Assembly (NCBI RefSeq): GCF_004912275.1
Contig: NZ_STGY01000057.1
Location: 60,850-124,849 of the forward strand
DNA: 64,000 bases
From: Glycomyces buryatensis
GTDB lineage: Bacteria > Actinomycetota > Actinomycetes > Mycobacteriales > Micromonosporaceae
Direction of reading: 5' to 3'
A program made the translations under genes and the position numbers. Below are positions 25,340 to 33,148 of this stretch, piece after piece. Numbering within the stretch: position 1 is the first letter of the stretch; each line of letters opens with the position of its first letter. Under the pieces are notes generated by a model. It searched no databases and had not been told where the DNA came from. It saw only the letters and a list, made by a program, of their open reading frames with translations.

Positions 25340-25948
25340 ATGGGCAAGGTGACCTGCGGAATCACGATCTCGGCCGACGGGTTCTCGGCCGGACACAACC
25401 AGACCGAGGACCGCCCCTTCGGCGATGACGGCGGCGACGGCTGGGCCAGCCTGCTCCACGCCTGGTTCACCGAAACTCCCGAGGAGAATCGGGCCGAGAT
25501 CGACCAGATGACCGCCGCGAAGGCATTCATCATGGGACGCAATATGTTCGGTCCCGTACGCGGCGAGTGGGATCGGGAGTGGAACGGCTGGTGGGGCGAC
25601 GATCCGCCCTACCACGCCCCGGTCTTCGTGCTCACCCACCATCCGCGCGACCCGCAGCCGATGGAGGGCGGCACCACGTTCAACTTCGTCACCGACGGCA
25701 TCGAGTCGGCACTGACGCAGGCGCGAGAGGCAGCGGGGGATGGTGATGTCGCGATCATGGGCGGGGCGACCACGATCAACCAGTACCTCGCCGCCGGCCT
25801 GATCGAGGAGCTGCGGCTGCACATTTCACCGATGACGCTCGGAGCCGGCACGCGACTCTTCGACGGCGTTCCGCAGCTGAAACTGGAGCAGGTGTCAGCG
25901 CGGGCGGCACGTCTGGTCACGCACGTGACCTATCGCGTGCTGCCCTGA
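25340..25948 (+). CDS. RibD C-terminal/dihydrofolate reductase-like protein
   Basis: A dihydrofolate-reductase-fold protein of 202 residues of the RibD_C family common in actinobacteria. VTCGITISADGFSAG near residue 4, KAFIMGRNMFGP near 63, APVFVLTHHPRD near 90 and VAIMGGATTINQYLAAGLIEEL near 134 are the family blocks; the last holds the NADPH-binding GG turn. GAGGAGGCATCC precedes ATG 25340. These proteins are NADPH reductases of uncertain substrate, often single genes like this one. It is convergent with the 25962 gene, with a 13-base gap. Confidence 0.88.
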   Translation: MGKVTCGITISADGFSAGHNQTEDRPFGDDGGDGWASLLHAWFTETPEENRAEIDQMTAAKAFIMGRNMFGPVRGEWDREWNGWWGDDPPYHAPVFVLTHHPRDPQPMEGGTTFNFVTDGIESALTQAREAAGDGDVAIMGGATTINQYLAAGLIEELRLHISPMTLGAGTRLFDGVPQLKLEQVSARAARLVTHVTYRVLP

Positions 25949-25961
25949 GCCTTCGCGAACG

Positions 25962-26192
25962 TCAGAAATGGGTGCGGATGCCGAAGGCCTCGCGCAGCCG
26001 CGCCATGTCGGCCAGATCGCGCTCGGCCGGCTCGTAGCCCTGGTGGAAGTAGACCTGCTGCTCGGCCGATAGGCAGGGGACGGCGGCGCCGTCGATGGTG
26101 CCGGTGACGAAACACGAAGCGGGATAGGAGAGGCCGGCGTCCCGGATCGCGGCGAGCAACGCCAGCGCGTAGTCGAAGGGCGGTTCCGTCAT
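25962..26192 (-). CDS. Small protein, unknown (coupled to membrane protein)
   Basis: A protein of 76 residues, MTEPPFDYALALL to the end AFGIRTHF. It has an N-terminal helix, a GTIDGAAVPCLSAEQQVYFHQGYEP middle and a basic-acidic helix at the end. No family is recognised. ATG 26192 overlaps the TGA of the upstream gene by one base, so it is translationally coupled to the PH-like membrane protein. Codon bias at third positions supports real coding. Confidence 0.65.
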   Translation of the reverse strand: MTEPPFDYALALLAAIRDAGLSYPASCFVTGTIDGAAVPCLSAEQQVYFHQGYEPAERDLADMARLREAFGIRTHF

Positions 26193-26605
26193 CAGCGGAG
26201 GACGATCTTCGGATACCGCTCCTCGAGCTGCTTCCAATCGCGCCCGTTCACGACCCACTTGCCGACCCACAACCTCGTCACGGTGTGGTCCGGCCGCATG
26301 ATGCATAGCCGGTCGCCGCCGATCACCCACTGGTCGCCTTCCTCGAGGGTCTTCGCGAGGACGAAGCCATAGCGACCGCGGCGGGCGAGGCCGTCCTCCT
26401 GGACGATCAGGGTGGGGAAGAGGAACATGATCGCTGCGTAGAGCGTGAGGGCGCCCGCGATGGCGGCCGCCAGGGAGAAGAAGGCGGGATGCCTGACGTA
26501 GACCTCGGGTTCGACCATCACCAGGACGAGGGCGACCAGTAGACCGAGGACGAAGGCGGCGACCGCCACGATCGGCAGCATCCGAAAGGAGAAGCGGAGC
26601 TTCAT
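26192..26605 (-). CDS. Two-helix membrane protein with PH-like domain
   Basis: A protein of 137 residues. Hydrophobic helices at about 10-30 and 43-65 are followed by a cytoplasmic beta-rich domain (LIVQEDGLARRGRYG, DRLCIMRPDHTVTRLWVGKW) that resembles bacterial PH-domain membrane proteins. ATG 26605 has a weak AAGGACTTTCG upstream. It forms a coupled pair with the 76-residue gene after it. The role is unknown; PH-like proteins of this kind are envelope-associated. Confidence 0.7.
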   Translation of the reverse strand: MKLRFSFRMLPIVAVAAFVLGLLVALVLVMVEPEVYVRHPAFFSLAAAIAGALTLYAAIMFLFPTLIVQEDGLARRGRYGFVLAKTLEEGDQWVIGGDRLCIMRPDHTVTRLWVGKWVVNGRDWKQLEERYPKIVLR

Positions 26606-26700
26606 TCGAAAGTCCTTCTATCGAGGGAGGCCCAATCTTCCCCCAATAGCGGGTCGGGCGACAAGCGCCTCTGCGGCGAGTGACTCGGCGACCACGAAAA

Positions 26701-26724
26701 CGGCCCCCGCCGGGGCGGGGGCCG
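26701..26724. terminator. Hairpin terminator after I36-type inhibitor gene
   Basis: CGGCCCCCGCC and GGCGGGGGCCG form an 11-bp stem around a very short loop, 22 bases past the stop of the minus-strand inhibitor gene. Confidence 0.7.
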
Positions 26725-26745
26725 CCGTACCGAAGTTGCCTTCGG

Positions 26746-27150
26746 CTAGCAGGTGCGCCGGTTGAGGCTCTTCGCGCTCTCGGCATCGTTATCGAGGTAG
26801 TACACCAAGTCGCCCTCGTAGCTGTCCGCCGGGATGCAGATCAGGAAGTCCGTGTAGTCGTCGTTGGCGTACAGGTAGACGGCGTAGTTCGACATGTTGG
26901 CCACCGAGCTGATCTCGTTGTCGCCGTCCCAGCCGTCGATCTGGTACTTGCCTGCGCCGGTGGGCTTCCAGTTGCTGTACTTGCTGCCGGTGTAGTGGTT
27001 GTCCTCGAACATGCACACCCGGCCCTGGTCGCAGTTGATCGCGGCCTGTGCCGGGGAGGCGCTGAGGGTCACGACCGCGGCGGTCGCGGCGAAGCCGAGG
27101 GCCGCGATGCGCGCGATGCGCTTCTTGGCGGTGGACTTGGTTCCGAACAT
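26746..27150 (-). CDS. Secreted peptidase inhibitor I36/crystallin-like protein
   Basis: A small exported protein of 134 residues. ATG 27150 has GGAG 9 bases upstream. Residues 1-36 are a signal peptide ending AQA. The mature part begins [21 protein letters not shown] and continues with [18 protein letters not shown] and LNRRTC, four cysteines and Tyr/Asp-rich strands. This is the pattern of peptidase inhibitor family I36 (Streptomyces metalloproteinase inhibitor, a beta/gamma-crystallin fold). It would bind and block extracellular metalloproteases or simply be a stable surface protein. It lies beside, but separate from, the membrane-anchored HELGH protein gene. Confidence 0.82.
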   Translation of the reverse strand: MFGTKSTAKKRIARIAALGFAATAAVVTLSASPAQAAINCDQGRVCMFEDNHYTGSKYSNWKPTGAGKYQIDGWDGDNEISSVANMSNYAVYLYANDDYTDFLICIPADSYEGDLVYYLDNDAESAKSLNRRTC

Positions 27151-27347
27151 GTCGTTCTCCTTCTGGTGCAGGGGTACCGGTGTGCACCCGCAACCTGTGT
27201 GACGCGACGGGTGATTGGGAACGTTGTCCGACTTGTTCCATGTCACAAAACGAGCCGATTGCCTTGCCGCCGGCGGTAACCGGACGAACCCGCGCTCACG
27301 ATGAAGACCGCCAACGGCCCCGACCGGTGGCCCGGCCTCCAAGCCCA

Positions 27348-27378
27348 CTGGCCAGCGCCAAATTGCGGCGCTGGCCAG
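27348..27378 (-). terminator. Hairpin terminator of the HELGH-protein gene
   Basis: A perfect 12-bp stem, CTGGCCAGCGCC with its complement, 7-base loop, 26 bases beyond the stop at 27405. Confidence 0.8.
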
Positions 27379-27404
27379 ATTTGCGGGTGTCTCGCTCGGT
27401 TCGG

Positions 27405-28715
27405 TCAGAGCGCGCCGCTGATGTAGCTCGCGATCTCGCCCTTCAGGCTTTCGTAATCGGTTCCCAGGAACTCCTCGGTGGCCGCCGCCGTGTCCCCCTG
27501 CTGGTGGTGGACGGCCTGGAACCAGTTCAGGAACGTCTCGATGCCGTATTCGTCGACCATGTACCTGACTCCCAGGTAGGCGCATCCGTACTTGCCCGAG
27601 GCGGTATCGGCGGAGTCGGCCGCGGTCTGGGCCTCGATGCCGTCGGAACAGCCGCCGCCGGCGACGAGCACCTTGGTCTGGTCGGTTCGGTGACCGGGCA
27701 TCTGGTCGCCGTTGGCGATGTACTCGGCGATGCCCTCATACATCCACCAGTTCTCCTCGTTCTCGGCCGCACGCAGGTCCGCGCCCTGGAGCGTGGCGGC
27801 GTGGCCGAGTTCGTGGCGGAGAGTGTTCTCCATGGTGGACGAATCGTGGCGGTTGAAGGGAACCATGACGTGGACCGGTCCGGCGACGTCACTCGCCTCG
27901 ACGTCGGCGACGGTCGCCGGGGCGTTCCCGAGCGCGACCTCGTTCTCGTAGCCGCCGTACCAGGTGTTGAACTCGTCGTCGGTGGCGAGCATGACCAGAT
28001 AGGAGTCGACGGGGGCCAGCAGCGCGTACTCGTCGGCGTTCTGGGCCGCCGATTCGGCGACGTCGAGATAGTCGGCAGGGTCGATTCCCGCATCGGCGGA
28101 AGCGGCGACCGTCACGCGATCACCCACGGCCACTTGGAGTTCGCCCTCCTCCCAGCCCTGGGGGCGGTAGAACCCTGAGTCGACGTCCTGGAACAGGTCG
28201 ATGGCCATGCCGTCGTCGCCTCGACTCCACATGACGTGGTAGTCGACCTCGGAGTGGGTGCAGTTCTCGGCGTCGGCGGGATTGAGGCAGAAGCTCAGGC
28301 CGAGCTGGCTCGAATAGCTCTTGCGAGTGCCGGTGCCGGACTCGGTGACCTCCCCGATGGTGCGGAGTTTGACCGAAGTCGCCTCCAGCGCTTGCAGGTT
28401 GTCGAAGTAGAGGGCGCCGCGATCGGCCGCGTCGCCGGAGAACATGGCAGTCCAGGCGTCGCGGTCGTCCTCGGCGAAGGCGGTCTGGAGCTTTAGGAGC
28501 TCGGCGGCCAGGGGACCGGTCGGCTCTTCTTGCTCCGATTCCTCGGAGGTGGTGTCATCCGGCGCGGCGTCGACGCCGCCGGCGGGCTCGTCCCGGGTCA
28601 GCACAACGGTGGTGGCGCTGGCGGCGATGATGCACCAGGACGCCACGATCACGGTGATCAGGAGTGGTTTCCTGCGGCTCGGACGCGGGGGCTGGGGCGG
28701 GGGTTCGAAGTTCAA
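27405..28715 (-). CDS. Membrane-anchored HELGH zinc peptidase-like protein
   Basis: A protein of 436 residues. A short Pro-rich cytoplasmic N-terminus precedes one helix at 18-40, then an acidic linker, so most of the chain is extracellular. HELGH at 301-305 is a zinc-binding HExxH motif, and EGIAEY at 327-332 supplies the third glutamate about 22 residues later, as in gluzincin metallopeptidases. Four cysteines are outside. The N-terminal 180 residues resemble a stress or nuclear-transport-factor-like domain and are not recognised. ATG 28715 opens the frame. It may cleave surface or secreted proteins. The next gene upstream has a similar Pro-rich single-helix layout. Confidence 0.75.
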   Translation of the reverse strand: MNFEPPPQPPRPSRRKPLLITVIVASWCIIAASATTVVLTRDEPAGGVDAAPDDTTSEESEQEEPTGPLAAELLKLQTAFAEDDRDAWTAMFSGDAADRGALYFDNLQALEATSVKLRTIGEVTESGTGTRKSYSSQLGLSFCLNPADAENCTHSEVDYHVMWSRGDDGMAIDLFQDVDSGFYRPQGWEEGELQVAVGDRVTVAASADAGIDPADYLDVAESAAQNADEYALLAPVDSYLVMLATDDEFNTWYGGYENEVALGNAPATVADVEASDVAGPVHVMVPFNRHDSSTMENTLRHELGHAATLQGADLRAAENEENWWMYEGIAEYIANGDQMPGHRTDQTKVLVAGGGCSDGIEAQTAADSADTASGKYGCAYLGVRYMVDEYGIETFLNWFQAVHHQQGDTAAATEEFLGTDYESLKGEIASYISGAL

Positions 28716-28732
28716 TGGATGTCCTTAAAGGT

Positions 28733-29647
28733 CTATTCGAGCCAGAGGCGGATGCCGCGGAGCACTTCGAGGCCTGCTTCATAGCGGGCCGTCTCGGGGG
28801 AGACCGCGAGGAGTTGGCAACGGGCCGGGGTCACCGGATTGTCCGCGGTCGCGGCGTCCGTCGGCAGGTCGATGTAGAGGTAGGCGCTGCGCGCGTCCCA
28901 GTCCACTTCCTCGACGACGCCTTCGGAGTCCTCGGATGAGGTCCAGTGCTTCTCGAACTCGACCAGCAGGGCGTCGCGGCCGTCGATCACATAGTGCGTG
29001 TAGGTGGGATCGCCGACCAGCTCGTATTCGTCCCCTTCGGTGTCGAACTCGGCGTCCCGGTCGAGTTCCGCCTGGTACCAGGCCTCCGGGTCTTCGAGCG
29101 TGTCCGGGTAGATGTCCGTGTTGTTGCGGGTGTCGCCGCAACTGAGATAGCCCCGGTCGTCGGCCTCGGTGCCTGTACTCCAGTCGACCGCCCGCGACTC
29201 CTCCTGGTAGTAGACGTCCCATTCGGAGTCGAGAGTGTTCGGCACCCAGACGAGGTCGTGCCAGGTGACGCCGTAGTAGTCGTCGGAGGGCTCGAACGGG
29301 TCGAGGCCCTCGGTCAGGTCGGTCACCTCGACCTCGGGTTCGGTGTCGATGTTCTCGTCACCGGCCGGGGCGTCGCCGTCCGAGGCGGCCCCGACCTCGT
29401 CGGTTCCGAAGGGGTTCACCACGATGACGGCGGCGGCGCCGATGGAGAGCACGGCCAGGACGGCCGAGGAGACCGCCGCGATGGTCAGTCCCCGGAATCC
29501 CGGCTCGCTCGGGGGAGGAGGCGGCGGAGTCTGAAAGGGCGGTGGCTGAAGCGGGGGACCGGGCGGCTGGAGCGGGGGACCGGGCGGCGGCATTTGGCCT
29601 TGCTGCCAAGGCTGCTGCGGCGGAGGGGTCCCGGGGTGAAAAGACAT
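28733..29647 (-). CDS. Proline-rich single-helix membrane protein, unknown
   Basis: A protein of 304 residues, MSFHPGTPPPQQPW. The first 50 residues are Pro/Gln-rich and cytoplasmic, one transmembrane helix lies at about 54-78, then a long acidic linker (VEVTDLTEGLDPFEPSDD) and an extracellular domain with CGDTRNN and RCQLLAV. ATG 29647 is used; the in-frame ATG at 29710 would place it antisense to the methyltransferase start. It is upstream of, and 17 bases from, the HELGH protein gene on the same strand, so both are likely one operon. No family is assigned. Confidence 0.75.
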   Translation of the reverse strand: MSFHPGTPPPQQPWQQGQMPPPGPPLQPPGPPLQPPPFQTPPPPPPSEPGFRGLTIAAVSSAVLAVLSIGAAAVIVVNPFGTDEVGAASDGDAPAGDENIDTEPEVEVTDLTEGLDPFEPSDDYYGVTWHDLVWVPNTLDSEWDVYYQEESRAVDWSTGTEADDRGYLSCGDTRNNTDIYPDTLEDPEAWYQAELDRDAEFDTEGDEYELVGDPTYTHYVIDGRDALLVEFEKHWTSSEDSEGVVEEVDWDARSAYLYIDLPTDAATADNPVTPARCQLLAVSPETARYEAGLEVLRGIRLWLE

Positions 29648-29699
29648 GCCCTGATATTGACACCCCCTCGCTACCCTTATCCGGACGAAGGGAGCGGGT

Positions 29700-30536
29700 G
29701 TGACAAACAAAGACTTTCTCGACCGAAGCTATGAGGTGTTTGCCGAGGTAGAGGAGGAATTCAAGGGCTTCCTCGACGAGGGGCTCGAGCCTCGCGGGCC
29801 CGAGATGCTCTACGAGTTGGCAAGCGGACTCGGGATTCGGGGCGGCGGCTCCGCGCTCGACATAGGGTGCGGGGAGGGACGGCATTCGATTGCACTGGCT
29901 TCGCGATTCGGCTTGCGGGTCAAAGGCATCGATCCGGTTCCGCGCCACATCGAACTCGCCAGACGGGACCTTTCCGCACGGGCCCAAGCGGATCCGGGCG
30001 TGAGCGATGCGGTCTCGTTCGAGAGTGGACGGGCCGAGGCGATTCCGGCGGGCGACGCCTCGGTGGACTTGATCTGGTGCCGGGACGTCCTGGTCCACGT
30101 CGAGGAATTGTCCGCGGCATACGCCGAATTCCGGCGGGTGCTCGCTCCCGGCGGGCGAGTGCTCGTCTACCAGATGTTCTGCACCGAACTCATGGAGCCG
30201 CGAGAGGCCGACCGGCTGCTGCCGACCATGGGCTGCGTGGAGGCGAACATGCGCCCCGACTACGCCGAGGCCGCGATGCGGACCGCCGGGCTGCGGATCG
30301 ACGAGTGCATCGTGCTCGGCACCGAGTGGGGCCAATACGGCCAGGAGCACTCGGGGAAGGGCGGCCGCAACCTGCTGCACGCCGCGCGGCTGATCCAGAA
30401 CCCCGACCGATACATCGAACGATTCGGCCGCGAGAACTACGACATCGCCCTCGGCGACTGCCTGTGGCATGTCTACCGCCTCATCGGCAAACTCAGCGAC
30501 CGCGTCTACGTGCTCTCGGCCGCCGACCGGGCCTGA
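29700..30536 (+). CDS. SAM-dependent methyltransferase
   Basis: A class I methyltransferase of 278 residues starting at GTG 29700 with GGGAG about 6 bases upstream. Motif I is ALDIGCGEGRHSIALA near residue 52, the acidic turn is VKGIDPVPRH near 74, motif II is DLIWCRDVLVHVE near 122 and LAPGGRVLVYQM follows. The C-terminal part (KGGRNLLHAARLIQNPD) is a small-molecule-type lid. It is divergent from the Pro-rich membrane protein, 52 bases apart. The methyl acceptor cannot be inferred. Confidence 0.88.
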   Translation: MTNKDFLDRSYEVFAEVEEEFKGFLDEGLEPRGPEMLYELASGLGIRGGGSALDIGCGEGRHSIALASRFGLRVKGIDPVPRHIELARRDLSARAQADPGVSDAVSFESGRAEAIPAGDASVDLIWCRDVLVHVEELSAAYAEFRRVLAPGGRVLVYQMFCTELMEPREADRLLPTMGCVEANMRPDYAEAAMRTAGLRIDECIVLGTEWGQYGQEHSGKGGRNLLHAARLIQNPDRYIERFGRENYDIALGDCLWHVYRLIGKLSDRVYVLSAADRA

Positions 30537-30664
30537 ACGCACCTTCCTCGAGTGCCTTGGACCGGCGGTGAAGAGCGGATTGAATTGCCTGCGGGGCAGT
30601 GAATTCAGGCCCGGAAAGTGTCATACCCGGGCGATAGATTTAGGGTGCCTGATCGGGTTGAGAG

Positions 30665-30688
30665 CCAGGTCAGGCGCCCTGAACCTGG
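30665..30688 (+). promoter_or_regulatory. Leader hairpin upstream of KilAC gene
   Basis: CCAGGTCAGG (30665-30674), a CGC loop and CCTG-A-ACCTGG form a 10-bp stem with one bulge, 53 bases before the antirepressor ATG. A weaker GCCCGG/CCGGGC stem precedes it near 30609-30632. It may be an operator or attenuator. Confidence 0.4.
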
Positions 30689-30740
30689 CGGGCGAACCCG
30701 GCCCGGCAGGTGATGCCGCGAGACAGGATGGAGTCTGCCC

Positions 30741-31559
30741 ATGCACCCGCAGCCTATCGAGGGAAGCACCTCCCCGTTCGACCGAATCAGCCGCATCGAC
30801 GAGCACGGGGAGTACTGGTCGGCCCGAGACCTCATGCCGCTGTTGGACTACCAGCGGTGGGAGGAGTTCGAGCGCATTGTCGCGCGCGCGGCGCTCGCCG
30901 CCCACAACTCCGGCCACAATGCCGAAGCCGCATTCGTGCCGATCACCGAGACCTCCGCGAACCGGGAGGACGCTCCGGAGTGGACGCGCGAGAGCTACCG
31001 GCTGACCCGCTTCGCCGCCTACCTGGTGGCCATGAACGGCGACCCGAGAAAGCCCGAAGTGGCGGCCGCGCAGACCTACTTCGCCGCCCGGATGCGTGAG
31101 GCCAAGGCCCGGCTCCCGTTGCCGCGCCGCGAATTGTCGCCGCGCGCGATCGCCGAGCTCGTCATCCAGGAATCCAATCGGGCCGACGCGGCGGAGGCCG
31201 AGGTCGCCGACCTCGCGCTGGACGCGACCGCGTGGCAGGTCTTCGCCTCGGCGGAGGGCGACTACTCGGTGTCGGACGCGGCCAAGCTGCTCGCGCGGGA
31301 CCCGAGCATCGACATCGGCGAGATCCGCCTGTTCACCCTGCTCGCCGAGGAGGGGTGGATCTACCGCGACCGGGGCGACAACGCTTGGCGGGCATACCAG
31401 TCCGCGATCAACGCCCGGCGCCTGACCGAGCGCGCCCAATCCCACCAGCACCCGAGGACGGGGGAGCTCATCCTCGACCCGCCGCAGGTGCGGGTGACGG
31501 CCGAGGGCGCCAAGACGCTGTACCGGCTCCTCGCCGACCGGCTCGCCCTCGCGAGCTGA
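30741..31559 (+). CDS. Phage antirepressor-type protein (DinD/BRO-like + KilAC)
   Basis: A protein of 272 residues. The N-terminal 120 (SPFDRISRIDEHGEYWSARDLMPLLDYQ, then EYW/ARDL and a TRFAAYLVAMNGD block) resemble DinD/BRO-N DNA-binding domains. Residues 155-268 form a phage antirepressor KilAC domain (DYSVSDAAKLLARDPSIDIGE, LFTLLAEEGWIYRDR, GAKTLYRLL). In phages such proteins counter the repressor; in bacteria the DinD-like form responds to DNA damage. No phage genes lie nearby. It may be a domesticated or leftover prophage gene. A long leader with hairpins precedes it and a terminator follows. Confidence 0.82.
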   Translation: MHPQPIEGSTSPFDRISRIDEHGEYWSARDLMPLLDYQRWEEFERIVARAALAAHNSGHNAEAAFVPITETSANREDAPEWTRESYRLTRFAAYLVAMNGDPRKPEVAAAQTYFAARMREAKARLPLPRRELSPRAIAELVIQESNRADAAEAEVADLALDATAWQVFASAEGDYSVSDAAKLLARDPSIDIGEIRLFTLLAEEGWIYRDRGDNAWRAYQSAINARRLTERAQSHQHPRTGELILDPPQVRVTAEGAKTLYRLLADRLALAS

Positions 31560-31573
31560 AGTAGCCGGGACTT

Positions 31574-31604
31574 GCGGTGAAGGCAGTGCACCTGCCTTCA
31601 CCGC
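31574..31604. terminator. Bidirectional terminator
   Basis: A perfect 13-bp stem (GCGGTGAAGGCAG / CTGCCTTCACCGC) with a TGCAC loop between the convergent KilAC and RidA genes. Confidence 0.82.
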
Positions 31605-31618
31605 GGGCCCCGATGCGC

Positions 31619-32029
31619 TCAGTCGAGGACGGCGAACGCCTCGACCTCGACGAGCACGTCCGGCTCGAAGAGGTAGTCGATGCCGATGAGCGACAAAGGC
31701 GGCAGCGGCTTCGGCAGGTCCAGTTCGTCGGCGACCCGCTCGAGGCCCGCCATGAAGTCGTCCGCCTTCTCGGGGCTCCAGTCGGTGACGAAGAACCGCA
31801 GGCGTACGACGTCGGCGAAGCTCGCACCGGCCCCGGCCAGGCCCAGGGCGGTGTTCCGCATGGCCTGCACGACCTGACCCGTGAGATCGCCGGTCGCAAT
31901 GTGATTGGCCTCGGCGTCGCGGGCGATCTGACCGGCCACGTGCACCTGGCGGGTGCCCGTGCCGATCGCGACGTGATGGTAGGGAACGGGCTGGAACATG
32001 CCGTCGGGGGTCAGCAACTGGACTGCCAT
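31619..32029 (-). CDS. RidA/YjgF family protein
   Basis: A RidA-superfamily protein of 136 residues. VHVAGQIARDAEANHIATGDLTGQV near residue 28 and a VVRLRFFVTDW strand near 76 give the trimeric fold; VDVVLVEVEAFAVLD-type residues close it (FEPDVLVEVEAFAV). RidA proteins hydrolyse reactive enamine/imine intermediates in the cytoplasm; divergent members act on other small amides. The ATG at 32029 has AAAGGGACC 5 bases upstream. It is divergent from an HxlR regulator with a palindrome between, so it is probably that regulator's target. Confidence 0.9.
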   Translation of the reverse strand: MAVQLLTPDGMFQPVPYHHVAIGTGTRQVHVAGQIARDAEANHIATGDLTGQVVQAMRNTALGLAGAGASFADVVRLRFFVTDWSPEKADDFMAGLERVADELDLPKPLPPLSLIGIDYLFEPDVLVEVEAFAVLD

Positions 32030-32055
32030 GAATGGTCCCTTTCGGTGGAGTTTCA

Positions 32056-32078
32056 CTAGGTATCTCATGTATACCTAG
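32056..32078. promoter_or_regulatory. Palindromic operator between RidA and HxlR genes
   Basis: CTAGGTAT and ATACCTAG, perfect 8-bp arms separated by 7 bases, 27 bases upstream of the RidA start. It is the likely HxlR binding site. Confidence 0.65.
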
Positions 32079-32098
32079 GAGACAAAGGGAACTTCAAC

Positions 32099-32104
32099 TA
32101 GACT
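32099..32104 (+). promoter_or_regulatory. -10 element of a leaderless HxlR promoter
   Basis: TAGACT ends 7 bases before the HxlR ATG with no ribosome site, the same element and spacing as in the MarR gene at 4263-4276. Confidence 0.5.
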
Positions 32105-32111
32105 AGGTTTC

Positions 32112-32492
32112 ATGCCGGAAACCACCCACAGCACCCCCGAACACCCCCAGCTCACCGCTCCGCACCGCGAACTGCTCGACCAGGTCCTCGACAAATGGTC
32201 TCTGCTGGTGCTCGACCGACTGTGCGGCCAGGCCCTGCGCTTCAACGAGCTTCGCCGCGAGATCCCCGTCGTGACGCAGAAATCGCTCACCGCGACCCTG
32301 CGGCGCCTCGAGCGCAACGGGATGGTCGAACGTGTAGTCACGAGCACGCGGCCCATCGCCGTCGAATACCGCATCACGGCGCTCGGCAACACGCTCCAGG
32401 GCCTCATCGACTCGCTTCTGAACTGGTCCACCACCAACCTGCCCGGGGTCCAGCGCGCCCGAGTCCGGTTCGACGACGAGGCGGCAAAATAA
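32112..32492 (+). CDS. HxlR family transcriptional regulator
   Basis: A winged-helix regulator of 126 residues. LLDQVLDKWSLLVLDRLCGQALRFNELRREI near residue 21 is the HxlR signature, followed by TQKSLTATLRRLERNGMVER as recognition helix and the VEYRIT wing near 82. The reactive N-terminal cysteine of redox-sensing members is absent; the single Cys is in LDRLCG. ATG 32112 follows a TAGACT -10 at 7 bases, which suggests a leaderless mRNA. It likely represses the divergent RidA gene and itself. Confidence 0.9.
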   Translation: MPETTHSTPEHPQLTAPHRELLDQVLDKWSLLVLDRLCGQALRFNELRREIPVVTQKSLTATLRRLERNGMVERVVTSTRPIAVEYRITALGNTLQGLIDSLLNWSTTNLPGVQRARVRFDDEAAK

Positions 32493-32575
32493 AAAATATC
32501 GGCGGGCGATGATTCGCGCCGCCGCCTCGCGTCTACACCAATGCAAGCACAGGAACACGAGACCGAGGAGCAACA

Positions 32576-33004
32576 ATGACCGCCAACGAGAACACCCACC
32601 ACTACCACCTCACCGCCGACGTCGACGCCCCCGTGGCGACGGTGTGGCAGGCCTGGACCAATGACAAGCAGTACGAGGCCTGGAGCCGCTCGGTTCCCGG
32701 ATCGGTCGCTCAGGACGTCCAGCCGGGCGGCAAATGGCAGGCCTCCGTCGCCCTCCCCGACGGCCAGGAATTCCCGATCACCGGCACGTACCTCAACGTG
32801 GTCGAGAACGAGCGCCTGGACATGACCATGGACGTCCCCGGCTCCGAGCCCGAGGTCATGCACCTCGAACTGACCGACCTCGGCGAGGGCCGCACCCGCG
32901 TCGCGCTCTCCCAGACCTGCGCCACCCAGGAGGGCCACGACCAGGCCAAGCAGGGCAGCCAGATGCTGCTCGACTGGTGCGCCGAGTACGTCACCGGATC
33001 TTGA
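32576..33004 (+). CDS. SRPBCC (AHSA1-like) domain protein
   Basis: A START-like SRPBCC protein of 142 residues. VDAPVATVWQAWTNDKQYEAW opens the fold near residue 15; DVQPGGKWQASVAL, GTYLNVVENERLDMTM and the closing helix KQGSQMLLDWCAEYV fit the AHSA1 group. These bind hydrophobic ligands in the cytoplasm. A GAGGAG site precedes ATG 32576. It follows HxlR by 83 bases on the same strand and could be co-transcribed; HxlR/ArsR-AHSA1 pairs are common in actinobacteria. Confidence 0.88.
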   Translation: MTANENTHHYHLTADVDAPVATVWQAWTNDKQYEAWSRSVPGSVAQDVQPGGKWQASVALPDGQEFPITGTYLNVVENERLDMTMDVPGSEPEVMHLELTDLGEGRTRVALSQTCATQEGHDQAKQGSQMLLDWCAEYVTGS

Positions 33005-33148
33005 CCACCGCAGCGGCGGCGCTGCCCGGCCCAGCTCGGCCTGGCATCGCCGCCGCACGGATACGGCATCCACCAGTTCACCGGCACTTCACCTGCCGCC
33101 ATAGGATCAAATGAGTGACCCTCCCTTCGATCCTCGAGGAACGCCCGC

